64,000 bases of DNA from Arcuatula senhousia (GCA_963971305.1 OZ020307.1:52511702-52575701), one strand, 5' to 3'; shown: positions 12,701 to 25,060, counted from the first letter of the stretch. Notes: a model not told the origin generated them from the letters alone. Translations and numbers: made by a program.

Positions 12701-13030
12701 TGTGAACTTAATAAACAATTAAGAACTAGTCTCTTTTCTGGCTTCGATATCCCTCTAAACAATAATCACTCTATATTGACAAATGATCCAAATAAGTCAC
12801 AATCATATTCTGAAACCCTTACAACAATTTTAAACCCTAGAAATTATCGACAAATTCAGAGTCTAGGTTCTTTCATTAAACAGTCATTAGAACTGAGGAC
12901 AGGGGGCTCATAGACCAATTTATGATTTTGTCGATGTTTTGTTTTTTTGTTTATAACTTTATTTTCATTTTATATGTCAAAAATTCAATTTATATTGTAT
13001 TGATTTACATGACAATAAAAGTATTATAAA
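12700..13030 (+). mobile_element. LINE 3' end in opposite orientation
   Basis: A plus-strand open stretch ends in IQSLGSFIKQSLELRTGGS and a stop at about 12911-12913. It is followed by a T-rich 3' region closing in TACATGACAATAAAAGTATT, a typical LINE tail. It abuts the minus-strand RT fragment head to head. Together they fit one insertion whose 5' part was inverted (twin priming). Same-element origin is inferred. Confidence 0.45.
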
Positions 13031-14246
13031 ACTATATTGTAATTCAAAGTATAAAATTCCAACTCGATAATCATGTTCTCACATATTTGTTTACATGTGT
13101 GAGACGTCCTATTTTCTGATCTTCCGATGGTATCCCAATCTAATTATAGCTTATATTTTCCGAAACAGCGCCCCTAGCGAACCAAGTTTTCTTTCATTGA
13201 GACCAGGCTATATATTTATATATAGACTGGGTTCGAGGCTAATTTTGTTATGTGTACGTTCGGAGTACTTTCAGGCTTTATCATAATGTTCGACGAAAAT
13301 CATTCAACCGTAGGTTCAGAATTTTGTGCCTATGGTTCAGTGAATTTATGCAAATACAATAGCGAGAAAAACTTCTAGAATTGATGTGAGTTGTTCTCTT
13401 ATAACATAATATTTCTTATTTTACAATAAGACATCCTAATTTACATTTTTGAACACAAGTTGGTTTTTTTTAACAATAAAAAAATTCGTTTAATCGTTAA
13501 ATTGTACCCACGGGCGTCTACCTGGTTTTGGAAATTGTTTATGTTTATTGGAGTCAAAAATTGGGACATTATTGATTACAGAACCATACACGTTTGACCA
13601 ATCCGATTCTCGATTTTGCAGAACCAGTTGTCAAAAACCAAGGAAGACCAATGAACCGTTGAGTTTTTAGGTTGGTTCATTTTAGATTTGTATGCTTAAC
13701 ACGTCATATACACACATGGTAAAGGTTAAAAGGTATAACGATCGCCACCTAGTGGTTACGAGAAATCAATAGGTGTTTTCCCAGACTCACTACCTTGGTA
13801 GTATGAGTTTGGGTTCGAGACTAAATGTTTATTTATTTTATGAATGAAATTACTATATTTAGAAAGGGGGATTTACAAATAACTAATGAAATTAGCACAA
13901 CTTTGAACATATATCTTTTCAATATAGCTATAGCGACGAATTCAGGACTTTGAGATCAGAAAGACTGGAGTCTTAATTATCTGTTGGATATAATTTTTTT
14001 CAGATTTTTTTAAACATACTGTTATTTTTCTCACAAAGGAAATCAAACCCCATAATATCGCTTAACATAAGGGACGTACTCTTTTCCCTTTACATATTTA
14101 ATAAACCAATGCAAATTCAGTGTTATTTAATTTCATTTTACATATTCTATATCATGTTTTATTTTGAAGTGACTTTGATATACATTTTGATGCCCATAGT
14201 AAATATGTAAACATCCCAATTCTAATCTAGACAGAATAACTACATT
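13031..14246. other. Intergenic, nothing recognised
   Basis: Holds short related blocks (GGGTTCGAGGCTAA near 13230, GGGTTCGAGACTAA near 13811) that may be ends of an unrecognised repeat. No gene is supported. Confidence 0.35.
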
Positions 14247-14612
14247 GTGCCTATGATGCTCGACTTCATCAATAAGATCTTGGATAAAGCTATCACCTCT
14301 GTCTTTCAGGTGACACGACCCCAAGCTTTGGAGGCCAGGACTAGACGCAAGAATGACCGTATACCTTTGGTTCTAACTTACCACCCCACAACTTGGTTAT
14401 ACGGAAAATTCTGCTGCGTAACTTTCAAATCCATTGTCCTGGAGGATGAACACATGTCGAATGTGTTTACCTCGTCACCCCTGACTGCTTTCCGCAAGGA
14501 AAAGAGTTTGAGGCCATGACTGCCTTCCGCAAGGGAAAGAGTTTGAGGTCACTTCTAGTTTCAAGCTCATAAAACAATGCCACTAGACGTCCTCGCATGC
14601 AACTTCACCTAG
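14247..14612 (+). pseudogene. Penelope-like element, RT-endonuclease linker
   Basis: Contains the block DRIPLVLTYHPTTWLYGKF and, after it, SSPLTAFRKEKSLR. In Penelope-like retroelements this kind of linker sits between reverse transcriptase and endonuclease. A short direct duplication (TGACTGC-TTCCGCAAGG-AAAGAGTTTGAGG) occurs at about 14480-14548 and shifts the frame. The RT itself is missing from this copy. Confidence 0.6.
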
Positions 14613-14978
14613 GAGACTGAGAAGATAGTCGGTCCCTCAGACACTTTCAAGTTGAAGAACGGTTTCACCTGCATATCTGAAAACGTTATCTTCGCCATCC
14701 ACTGTGCCAAGTGTTGTGAAATCTACATAGGGGAAACCTACCGTCGGCTAGGAGACAGGTTCGCCGAACACAGACGGAGTGTTCCTAAATGCGAAGATTG
14801 CCCGGTCGGTCAGCACTTTTGTTAGCCAAACCACAGCGTCCACGATATGCAGGTAACCGTTCTCCTTGAAACTTGTTCTGGCGAGAAACAAAGACAATTT
14901 CTTGAACAGAGAATAATCAATTTTTTAGGAACATTTCAACCCTTTGGCATCAATATAAAACGACAGTTTTTTACTTAG
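14613..14978 (+). pseudogene. Penelope-like GIY-YIG endonuclease, copy 1
   Basis: The translation contains CAKCCEIYIGETYRRLGDRF followed by AEHRRSV. The CxxC pair before YIGET and the downstream R...EHR are the hallmarks of the endonuclease of Penelope-like retroelements, which cuts target DNA for integration. The frame continues after an internal stop (TAG at about 14823) through PNHSVHDMQVTVLLET and FLEQRIINFLGTF to a final TAG at 14976-14978. The internal stop makes it inactive. The 3' region runs to about 15495. Confidence 0.8.
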
Positions 14979-15823
14979 AACTTGCTGTTTCTTTGTTCCT
15001 ATACCCCCCCCCCCCATATTTCATTTGTCGTCATCGTTTCGTGTTCATTTCGTCTTCCTTTTCATGTTGGTAACATTTGAGTGGTCTGTGTGGCGTTGCG
15101 GGGGCGAAAGCGAAATTTCACCCACTCTCACTTAATATAGTGCTCCCCGTTGGATCATACTCACATAATATATATATATAGTGCTCCAGGTGGACTGGTT
15201 TTGTCCCTACCCACCTCTCCTTTTTTCCTGTTGACCCTCAGATTCATTTTATCTTACATTTTGATGACGTATATTGTGTTTGCTCTATGTTATTGTAAGT
15301 CTTTACAAACAAACTCGTCTCCGCAGGTGGTATACCTAGGGTCTACACTCGCCATTCGGTTCTGGTCAGCAAATGTGTCCACATCGTTTTTGTTCTTTTA
15401 GCCCCTGAGGAAGGACTTGAACACTGTGTGGGAGCGAAACCGGAACTTGGTACTAGTTGAAGCGAGGATCACCAGCTGACAAACGTCACTGGGGTCAAGA
15501 AATTTTATTTTATTCTTATTTAAACCACCTTTTCAAGTTGGAAAAGGAGTCGTTTGAAGCATAAGATAGTTGAGAAGGTGTGTGTCTTTGGGCTAAGTCG
15601 TACAAAAGGTTTTTATGTTAAAACGAGATGAAAAAAGTTGACCTAGTACCGGCGAAAAATGAGATCGACAGATCAAACATCATAAAATTCAATGATTTAA
15701 CACATATTTGATTGAACTAAATGGTAAATTTTGTTTAATCTGTTAAACTATTAATAAAAAATATGAGAAAAGAGGGTATTGGGTCTGAAATGCCTCTAAA
15801 ATCTTGGAAACAAAATCGCATTG

Positions 15824-15895
15824 GTGTACGGCAGCTTATTGTTTTGTATAAAATTCGATGTACGGCAGCTTAGAAAATAAAGTGTACGGCAGCTT
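15824..15895 (+). repeat. Three spaced GTACGGCAGCTT copies
   Basis: The 12-mer occurs three times at intervals of about 28-31 bases. The same cluster recurs in the tandem copy at about 18994-19065 and, inverted and eroded, near 25580-25660. It may be an internal repeat of a mobile element. Confidence 0.6.
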
Positions 15896-15953
15896 GTTTT
15901 ATCAATAAGTAGAATCTTATCATATTTGCAATTTACTGGCAATTTAGCCTTTT

Positions 15954-17270
15954 TAGCTCACCTGGACCGAAGGGTCCATGTGAGCTATTGCCATCACTTG
16001 GCGTCCGTCGTCGTCTGTCGTCTGGCGTCTGTCGTCTGTTGTCGTCTGTTAACAATTTACAAAAATCTTCTCCTATGAAACTACTGAACAGAATTTAATG
16101 CAACTTGGTGTGAATGATCCTTAGGGTGTCCTGCACCAAACTTGTGTTTCGATTTTTGATCCGTCAAAAAACATGGCCACCGTTACTAAAAATAGACCAG
16201 GGGGGTCAGACTACTGTTTTTGGCTTGTAAATCATTAAGTATAAGAGATAGATGAAATCTGATGCCACTCTACTGCTTCAGCATCAAAAGTTCTACAAAA
16301 GTCTTCATTAGGTCGAAGTTGTCAGATGATCCCTTATAGGGGTTACAGCCCCTTAAAGGTGAAAAATAGCGTTTTTTCATGTTTTTGGCTTATAGAATGA
16401 AAACTATTGCAGATAGAGAAAAGCTGTTGCTTGCTTAAATGTTTAGCTCATTTAGCTCTACAAAAGTCTCCATAGGGTCAAAGTTGTCAGATGACCCCTT
16501 ATAGGGGTTACGGCCCCTTAAAAGGCGAAAAATAGTGTTTTTGGCCTTTAGAATGAAAACTTTTGCAGATAGAGAAAAGCTGTTGCTTGCTTAAATGTTC
16601 AGCTCATTTAGCTCTACAAAAGTCTTCATAGGGTCAAAGTTGTCAGATGACCCCTTATAGGGGTTAAAGCCCCTTAAAGGCGAAAAATAGTGTTTTTGGT
16701 CTATAGTATGAAAACTATTGCAGATAGAGAAAAGCTGTTGCTTGCTTAAATGGTTAGCTCATTTGCCTCTACAAGAGTCTTCAAAGGGTCGAAGTTGTCA
16801 GTTGACACCCTATAGGGGTAACAGCCCCTTAAAGATGAAAAATAGTGTTTTTGGCCTACAGCAGTTAGAGAAAAGCTGTTGCTTGCTTAAATGTTCAGCT
16901 CATTTAGCTCTACAAAAGCATTCATAGGGTTTAAGTTGTCAGATGACTCCTTGTAGGGATTACAGCCCCTTAATAAATATGTTTCATGTGTTTGGCTGAT
17001 ATAATGAAAACTATAGCAGATAAAGAAAAGTGGTTGCTTGCTTAAATGTTCAGTTCATTTAGCTCTTTAAAAAGTCTCTTTAGAGTCAAAGTTTTTCAGA
17101 CAGTCCTTAAATAACATTTTGCACGTTTTTGGCCTACAGAATGAAAACTATTGCTGAAAGAGAAAAGCTCTTGCTTGCTTAAATGTTCAGCTTATTCAGC
17201 TCTAAAATGGTCTTCATAGGGTTAACATCAAGACCAGGTGAGCGATTCAGGCTCCTGGGAGCCTCTTGTT
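15954..17270 (+). repeat. GCTCACC-hairpin repeat, copy 2
   Basis: Starts with a hairpin, TAGCTCACCTGGACC / GGGTCCATGTGAGCTA, followed by a CGTC-rich run. Then come about six tandem units of about 155 bases, each with GCTGTTGCTTGCTTAAATG and CCCCTTATAGGGGTTA. It closes with CCAGGTGAGCGATTCAGGCT and GGGAGCCTCTTGTT. The sub-terminal GCTCACCTGG and CCAGGTGAGC are a perfect 10-base inverted pair. No protein is encoded. Confidence 0.8.
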
Positions 17271-17784
17271 TAATACACTGCAGATTAGGAAAAATACCAC
17301 GGTAGTACATCTGGGACAAAAGACCCACACGCAGCAGTCTTAGGGGTTTTTTGTCACATGTAGTAGACACAACCCAAAAGATGTTACTACAAGTGACATG
17401 CTGCAGCATATAGAGTTATCTAATCCGAAAATGTATGGATGCAAAGGGTTACCAGGTAATACAGGATTTCAACTTGTCTTGAAACAAATATATGTGCAAA
17501 AATTTAACATATGAAGTTACAATTTCAGCATTCATGTAGATGCGTCTGAACATTCTCAGTATGATTATATGACTTTTCAGCTTAACATTTACATTATTGT
17601 TCAATGATGCCTGTAACATGTGTAAAGGGTTCGAGGGTTGGGTAGGTAGATAAGGATTTCGTTGGGGATGCAACAAAAAATAAATATGCGCTAATACGAG
17701 CAGCTTTTGAAGATTGAAAGAGACTCATCATATCATATTAAAGAGCAACTTTATTTGGAGGATGGATGGCTTTTTTTGTTCTTT

Positions 17785-18150
17785 GAGACTGAGAAGATAG
17801 TCGGTCCCTCAGACACTTTCAAGTTGAAGAACGGTTTCACCTGCATATCTGAAAACGTTATCTTCGCCATCCACTGTGCCAAGTGTTGTGAAATCTACAT
17901 AGGGGAAACCTACCGTCGGCTAGGAGACAGGTTCGCCGAACACAGACGGAGTGTTCCTAAATGCGAAGATTGCCCGGTCGGTCAGCACTTTTGTTAGCCA
18001 AACCACAGCGTCCACGATATGCAGGTAACCGTTCTCCTTGAAACTTGTTCTGGCGAGAAACAAAGACAATTTCTTGAACAGAGAATAATCAATTTTTTAG
18101 GAACATTTCAACCCTTTGGCATCAATATAAAACGACAGTTTTTTACTTAG
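17785..18150 (+). pseudogene. Penelope-like GIY-YIG endonuclease, copy 2
   Basis: Same frame and same internal stop as 14613-14978, so the stop predates the duplication. The upstream linker found at 14247-14612 is absent here, as expected from the duplication breakpoint. Confidence 0.8.
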
Positions 18151-19123
18151 AACTTGCTGTTTCTTTGTTCCTATACCCCCCCCCCATATTTCATTTGTCG
18201 TCATCGTTTCGTGTTCATTTCGTCTTCCTTTTCATGTTGGTAACATTTGAGTGGTCTGTGTGGCGTTGCGGGGGCGAAAGCGAAATTTCACCCACTCTCA
18301 CTTAATATAGTGCTCCCCGTTGGATCATACTCACATAATATATATATATAGTGCTCCAGGTGGACTGGTTTTGTCCCTACCCACCTCTCCTTTTTTCCTG
18401 TTGACCCTCAGATTCATTTTATCTTACATTTTGATGACGTATATTGTGTTTGCTCTTTGTTATTGTAAGTCTTTACAAACAAACTCGTCTCCGCAGGTGG
18501 TATACCTAGGGTCTACACTCGCCATTCGGTTCTGGTCAGCAAATGTGTCCACATCGTTTTTGTTCTTTTAGCCCCTGAGGAAGGACTTGAACACTGTGTG
18601 GGAGCGAAACCGGAACTTGGTACTAGTTGAAGCGAGGATCACCAGCTGACAAACGTCACTGGGGTCAAGAAATTTTATTTTATTCTTATTTAAACCACCT
18701 TTTCAAGTTGGAAAAGGAGTCGTTTGAAGCATAAGATAGTTGAGAAGGTGTGTGTCTTTGGGCTAAGTCGTACAAAAGGTTTTTATGTTAAAACGAGATG
18801 AAAAAAGTTGACCTAGTACCGGCGAAAAATGAGATCGACAGATCAAACATCATAAAATTCAATGATTTAACACATATTTGATTGAACTAAATGGTAAATT
18901 TTGTTTAATCTGTTAAACTATTAATAAAAAATATGAGAAAAGAGGGTATTGGGTCTGAAATGCCTCTAAAATCTTGGAAACAAAATCGCATTGGTGTACG
19001 GCAGCTTATTGTTTTGTATAAAATTCGATGTACGGCAGCTTAGAAAATAAAGTGTACGGCAGCTTGTTTTATCAATAAGTAGAATCTTATCATATTTGCA
19101 ATTTACTGGCAATTTAGCCTTTT

Positions 19124-20440
19124 TAGCTCACCTGGACCGAAGGGTCCATGTGAGCTATTGCCATCACTTGGCGTCCGTCGTCGTCTGTCGTCTGGCGTCT
19201 GTCGTCTGTTGTCGTCTGTTAACAATTTACAAAAATCTTCTCCTATGAAACTACTGAACAGAATTTAATGCAACTTGGTGTGAATGATCCTTAGGGTGTC
19301 CTGCACCAAACTTGTGTTTCGATTTTTGATCCGTCAAAAAACATGGCCACCGTTACTAAAAATAGACCAGGGGGGTCAGACTACTGTTTTTGGCTTGTAA
19401 ATCATTAAGTATAAGAGATAGATGAAATCTGATGCCACTCTACTGCTTCAGCATCAAAAGTTCTACGAAAGTCTTCATTAGGTCGAAGTTGTCAGATGAT
19501 CCCTTATAGGGGTTACAGCCCCTTAAAGGTGAAAAATAGCGTTTTTTCATGTTTTTGGCTTATAGAATGAAAACTATTGCAGATAGAGAAAAGCTGTTGC
19601 TTGCTTAAATGTTTAGCTCATTTAGCTCTACAAAAGTCTCCATAGGGTCAAAGTTGTCAGATGACCCCTTATAGGGGTTACGGCCCCTTAAAAGGCGAAA
19701 AATAGTGTTTTTGGCCTTTAGAATGAAAACTTTTGCAGATAGAGAAAAGCTGTTGCTTGCTTAAATGTTCAGCTCATTTAGCTCTACAAAAGTCTTCATA
19801 GGGTCAAAGTTGTCAGATGACCCCTTATAGGGGTTAAAGCCCCTTAAAGGCGAAAAATAGTGTTTTTGGTCTATAGTATGAAAACTATTGCAGATAGAGA
19901 AAAGCTGTTGCTTGCTTAAATGGTTAGCTCATTTGCCTCTACAAGAGTCTTCAAAGGGTCGAAGTTGTCAGTTGACACCCTATAGGGGTAACAGCCCCTT
20001 AAAGATGAAAAATAGTGTTTTTGGCCTACAGCAGTTAGAGAAAAGCTGTTGCTTGCTTAAATGTTCAGCTCATTTAGCTCTACAAAAGCATTCATAGGGT
20101 TTAAGTTGTCAGATGACTCCTTGTAGGGATTACAGCCCCTTAATAAATATGTTTCATGTGTTTGGCTGATATAATGAAAACTATAGCAGATAAAGAAAAG
20201 TGGTTGCTTGCTTAAATGTTCAGTTCATTTAGCTCTTAAAAAAGTCTCTTTAGAGTCAAAGTTTTTCAGACAGTCCTTAAATAACATTTTGCACGTTTTT
20301 GGCCTACAGAATGAAAACTATTGCTGAAAGAGAAAAGCTCTTGCTTGCTTAAATGTTCAGCTTATTCAGCTCTAAAATGGTCTTCATAGGGTTAACATCA
20401 AGACCAGGTGAGCGATTCAGGCTCCTGGGAGCCTCTTGTT
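19124..20440 (+). repeat. GCTCACC-hairpin repeat, copy 3
   Basis: Duplicate of copy 2 carried by the 3.17-kb tandem duplication, 3170 bases downstream, with one or two base differences. Confidence 0.8.
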
Positions 20441-21119
20441 TAATACACTGCAGATTAGGAAAAATACCACGGTAGTACATCTGGGACAAAAGACCCACAC
20501 GCAGCAGTCTTAGGGGTTTTTTGTCACATGTAGTAGACACAACCCAAAAGATGTTACTACAAGTGACATGCTGCAGCATATAGAGTTATCTAATCCGAAA
20601 ATGTATGGATGCAAAGGGTTACCAGGTAATACAGGATTCCAACTTGTCTTGAAACAAATATATGTGCAAAAATTTAACATATGAAGTTACAATTTCAGCA
20701 TTCATGTAGATGCGTCTGAACATTCTCAGTATGATTATATGACTTTTCAGCTTAACATTTACATTATTGTTCAATGATGCCTGTAACATGTGTAAAGGGT
20801 TCGAGGGTTGGGTAGGTAGATAAGGATTTCGTTGGGGATGCAACAAAAAATAAATATGCGCTAATACGAGCAGCTTTTGAAGATTGAAAGAGACTCATCA
20901 TATCATATTAAAGAGCAACTTTATTTGGAGGATGGATGGCTTTTTTTGTTCTTTTTGGATACGTTTTAAGGAAAAAAATATGAATATACTCACGCCAAAT
21001 ATTTCAAGCCAAATGGAGTAAAACAAAATTAGCGAACGTACATTACTCAATTCATGGAAGACAAAATCATGCAGGTTTAAGACTAACGTAGAATTTTAAT
21101 CAGCTTTACTTGGTACACA

Positions 21120-21403
21120 TTTTTATGCCCCATCTATGAAAGTACGGGGGCATATAGTGTTCGGGTCTGTTCGTCCGTCCGTCCCAAATTAGGTTGAAGT
21201 TACTTTACCATGAAGGAAGTTTGGTATCATCGTAAAACTTCATAAACTTTGTACACATATAAATCATGATATGAACAAACAAAAATCATCATAAAATTGT
21301 ACATGTCTCATCATCTTCATGGTTGACTGATCATGCACAGTAAAAGCGGGCGTTATACTTAGGTTTACCTTAAGGTTGAAATTACTTTATCATGAAGGAA
21401 GCC
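21120..21403 (+). repeat. Dispersed repeat, split by an insertion
   Basis: Begins TGCCCCATCTATGAAAGTAC and a GTCCGTCCGTCC run; similar starts occur at 35941 and an eroded one near 9360. A second internal CATGAAGGAAG block is cut at 21403, and its expected continuation (ATGGTATCGTAAAACTT) resumes after the element at 21408-23270. Confidence 0.6.
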
Positions 21404-21407
21404 TGAC

Positions 21408-23270
21408 CAGTCCGATTTCCACTGAAAAGAGAACAAAAGAATTTAACTCTTCTATCAAACGAGGTAGAAAAGTGCTATTGGGTTGTTTACGCTGTTGTCA
21501 AGACCTTTAAAAAGCTAGTAAACGACACTTTTGAACAAAATTGTTCTTAAATAAGGATTAAACATTTATTTCTTAACTTATATACGAAATATTACGACCG
21601 AAAATGGTTTACGTTTACAAATATTTTCACTTTTGTGTCAAATGGGGGGTGTTGTTATTTAATGTTACACTTTTTTGCCCGTAACATGAAAAATCTACAA
21701 AAAATTCCAATTACACAGTAAATATTTTCTTATAAATTGATGCTACAGTCAAGGTGGCACCTCAAACAATTGAAGAGATACGTAATTCTAAAGTTGGTTC
21801 TTTTTTAGTGCCTGTGTTATAACTATTTACCCAAACGAACACACCCGTCCTTGACATTGCGATAAGTAACAAAAAAAATGCTATCTATTCACTAAAACAT
21901 TTTTCGTTAACTTTATAAAAATAGTTTCATTAAATTTGTATGAAAATTTTAAAAAATAAAACATATTTTCATTAAAATAATCAAAAGGATATTTAATTTT
22001 ATTTTGAGTCACGAGTATTTGACCTACTTAAATACAAATCAAAATACAAAGCCAATTCTTGTTGATATTTGATTGCTTTATCCAAATTAATAGAGAACCG
22101 GTTTTATATAAGATTGATAAACAAATTGAAAGATAAGTACCCGTTAAGAAAACAAAAACAATGTGTATCGCTTGAGTAGCAACACAAACTGTTTTATATA
22201 TAAAATATAAATGAATTGGATAGTATTATTATAAATAAGTTAATTTGTTTTAATGTATTGAAGCTGTACAAATTTGACGGCTTTTGTATATTCCACGCCT
22301 CCCCCTTTTCAAAGTCATTTCAAAACTTCCATGCAATTAACAAGTTTTCTTTTCAAGATTAACAGTGGTCGTTTCAATTAGCCTCAACATCTTCAAAATT
22401 TCAAGGAAAACAGTCGCACAAATTTAAATAACTGAACAATATATTTTATCTTTTATCATGGCAATGTCGGATCCAGAGGGGGGATTATCGGGGTTTTTAA
22501 TCCCCTTTCCATTGAAGAAGTTTGCGAAATTGACCCTGAACCCTCCTCTTGTCCTCGGTAGACTATAAGCGGTAACACCCCCCCCCCCCCGCTGTGAATC
22601 AATTCTGGATCTGTCCCTGCAACAAAAGTTTTCCTATCCAAATGTTAAAATTAAAAGAAAAACGATGTATGAATTAAAATTTAGATGGAGGTAGTAAGTC
22701 TGCATTTCAAAATTATGTAAATTATATATCTGTTATTTTTTTTTTGCGCAATGTTACATATCTATAAAAACCTATCAAACGCACCACTTGTACTTGGTCA
22801 AATATAACATTAATTCCCCTGAAATTACTTGACTACGGGCTATTCAAAAGTGTTACAATTTTTTGCCCGTGTACATAGAATTTTTTCCAACTAGTTGATT
22901 TGGTGTCTTTTTGTATTCGCAATTAGTAAACCGAATGTGTAGGTGGCACCCATGGAAATAAATACACTGGATTTTTTTAACAAAAATAGAGTATCAGTTC
23001 CGCTTGGCCTTAACGACGTGTTTGTTTTAAAAATATGAATCTCTATCATTAGGTATGGTGATTAAGATTGTATTCACAGAGGCAAAAATATGTCTAGACC
23101 TTTCCTTTTAAATTACAAGTCGCTTAATCCAACACCTGATTTTTAATCGCACATTGTATAAGAGTGCATCTCACCTTAGCGTCATGTATTTTTAAGGTAC
23201 TATTTTTAACCTTTTTACAGGAGAGTGAAAAAATAGGGCAGATAATTTTTTAACGGTGGAAATCGGACTG
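21408..23270. mobile_element. 1.86-kb TIR element with TGAC duplication
   Basis: Ends are CAGTCCGATTTCCAC and its exact inverse, GTGGAAATCGGACTG allowing one base at the inner edge. TGAC flanks both sides (21404-21407, 23271-23274), which fits a 4-base target duplication. Inside, TGTTACA-TTTTTTGCCCGT occurs at about 21663 and 22850 as a direct repeat. No transposase frame was found, so it is non-autonomous and of unknown superfamily. Confidence 0.7.
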
Positions 23271-23274
23271 TGAC

Positions 23275-24579
23275 TGAATGGTATCGTAAAACTTTAAAAA
23301 TCATTTAATCGTCATAAAATAATACTTTTGGAATCAACTTCATGATTTGGTGATTGTGGGGGGGAATCAAATGGTGCGAGATGGGGCATTTTGTCTTTTG
23401 GACCTATTCTTGTTGTAAAAGCAATGTTGTAAATGTAATGGTGGATTAAACCGGCTTTATGGTGCCAACCTTCCACCTCCAATGCTCAATCAAATTAAAT
23501 CATAGATATCTATAATACAACGAAAATGCACAGGGTATTATGTTTTTGGGCAGAGCCCTTTGTGGTCATAAAGCTATCTGATTTTCGCGGTTTTTTTATC
23601 GTCTAGACAGGGTAATCGGTCAAGCAATATTCCTACCAGAGGTTCTTTTATAGAATATTCATCGTGTATGATTATTGTTTCAATATATTAGATGTTATAC
23701 AGGTTGTCTAAACTAAAAGGTACATCTTATATCCCTATAATAATTACGATATAAATGTGCAGTACATTTCATATATCGATACACCGTCGCAAGTTGATGT
23801 ACACTTTAGCATTGTTGACCTTTTACCTTTGATTTAATCAATACGTCATAAAAATTCATGTGGTTGGAGCAAAATTACGGATTTCTTAACAAATGTTTAG
23901 TTCTCACCAAACAAAATTGATATGTTTCAAGTTGATGAAAAACAGATCGTTCTGTATTTTAGTGCTAAGAGTTAGCTCTGCCTTTTAACGCTTTAGCGCT
24001 TTGAGTATTGGTCCATTCGTCAGTCCGTCTGTAATCACAGTTTGTATGCGCAACTCCTCTGAAACTTCTTAACATATCTTAACGACACTTGGTATGCAAA
24101 AAGAATACCATATGTAGTTGTGCATATTATCACATTTTTTTATTAATGAAATTTTAAAGGCTGATCTCAAGGATAGTATGTATAGTCCAATAGTTGAACC
24201 CATTGGTATGTAAGTGTGCTCACCAACTTAATTCTTTCATGGAGTATGTTTTTGAATCTATAAATCTTTTAATAGTGCTCTTTTGCATGGGCATAATGAA
24301 AAAAAAATACAAAATGAAAACGTTTCTGAAGTGGAAAAAACATCCAAACAAAAATGAATTTTTAAATATGCAAATATTCTCTGTTGTATTTTGCAATTGT
24401 GATTATAAGTATCAGTACTAAGACGACAAAAAAGTTGATTCGGGGTATCACCCAGCTATGACACCATATAGCATTGTAAAGGTAAAGGATGAGTCATTTA
24501 GTTAATGAAAAAATCCTATTTTTGCATAAATACAAAGGCTTAACATTGCTAATCTGTACACACTTATATAAAGGAAGCA
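23275..24579. other. Dispersed-repeat remainder, then unassigned
   Basis: The first 70 bases finish the repeat interrupted at 21403. The rest is AT-rich with a GTCCATTCGTCAGTCCGTCTG run at about 24010 typical of repeat tails. No gene is supported. Confidence 0.35.
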
Positions 24580-25060
24580 AAGGTACCAATGGGGCATCCG
24601 AATGTCAAACGTCCAAAAAGACAAAGACAAAACCAGTCAATGCCAACGAGAGCAGAACAAAAAAACAGACAACATATAACACAAATATACAAAAATCGTC
24701 AGTCGATGTGTGAACATCTTTTTACTTTTTAGCCCCTGACTTTAAGTCCGAAAATTTGGGCATTCTTGTTTTATTTGTTTTAAAGGTTTTATTTCTTTAT
24801 ATTTTTTATTTAGTTTTTACCTTTCAAATGTGGCTTCACCATCCATTTATTTATCTATTTTATTTATACACAAGCCACAGTGCAACATACTTTATTAATT
24901 GTAATACGTAAACGCTATGAGCTGGAGTGGGCGGAATGTTGGTATTTGAAGTCTTCACGTTTTTCATAGAGCTTCGTTGAAACTTTTCCTTGAGAGTATT
25001 TCGAGAATCCGTAGTGTCCTTTATCTCAATTCCTAAATGTTTTGAAAAGGAATAAAATGT
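24580..25060 (-). repeat. Penelope-like element relic
   Basis: GGTACCAATGGGGCATCCGA with the following GACAAAGACAAAACC block matches 40590-40650 and 52530-52600. The block ATTGTAATACGTAAAC plus GAGCTGGAG-GG-CGGAATG at about 24898 matches 41050. In those places the sequence belongs to a minus-strand Penelope-like copy. No intact frame remains. Confidence 0.5.

Larger units (their letters stand above)
14613..17784 (+). repeat. 3.17-kb tandem duplication, copy 1
   Basis: The segment from GAGACTGAGAAGATAGTC to TTTTTTTGTTCTTT is repeated at once at 17785-20954. I noted only a handful of differences: poly-C length at 15004, single changes near 15286, 16291, 17065 and 17470. It carries a Penelope-like endonuclease and 3' region, a GTACGGCAGCTT triplet, a GCTCACC repeat and about 500 bases of unassigned sequence. 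The near identity means either a very recent event or an assembly artefact. Confidence 0.9.
17785..20954 (+). repeat. 3.17-kb tandem duplication, copy 2
   Basis: Second copy of 14613-17784 in the same orientation. The joint between copies is at TTTTTTTGTTCTTT|GAGACTGAG; copy 2 then runs into unrelated sequence after CTTTTTGGATACG. Confidence 0.9.

Noticed and set aside
15150..15401. 83-codon hydrophobic frame, repeated at 18320
   Set aside because: It lies in the 3' region of a dead Penelope-like copy, is duplicated only because the segment is, and resembles no protein.
15401..15455. Possible hammerhead ribozyme (CTGAGGA ... GCGAAAC) in the Penelope 3' region
   Set aside because: The core should read CTGATGA, and the bases between the two core boxes do not form a stem II by eye. 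A covariance search would settle it.
16718..16927. Frame with repeated EKSCCLLKW
   Set aside because: Product of the 155-base inner repeats of the GCTCACC element.
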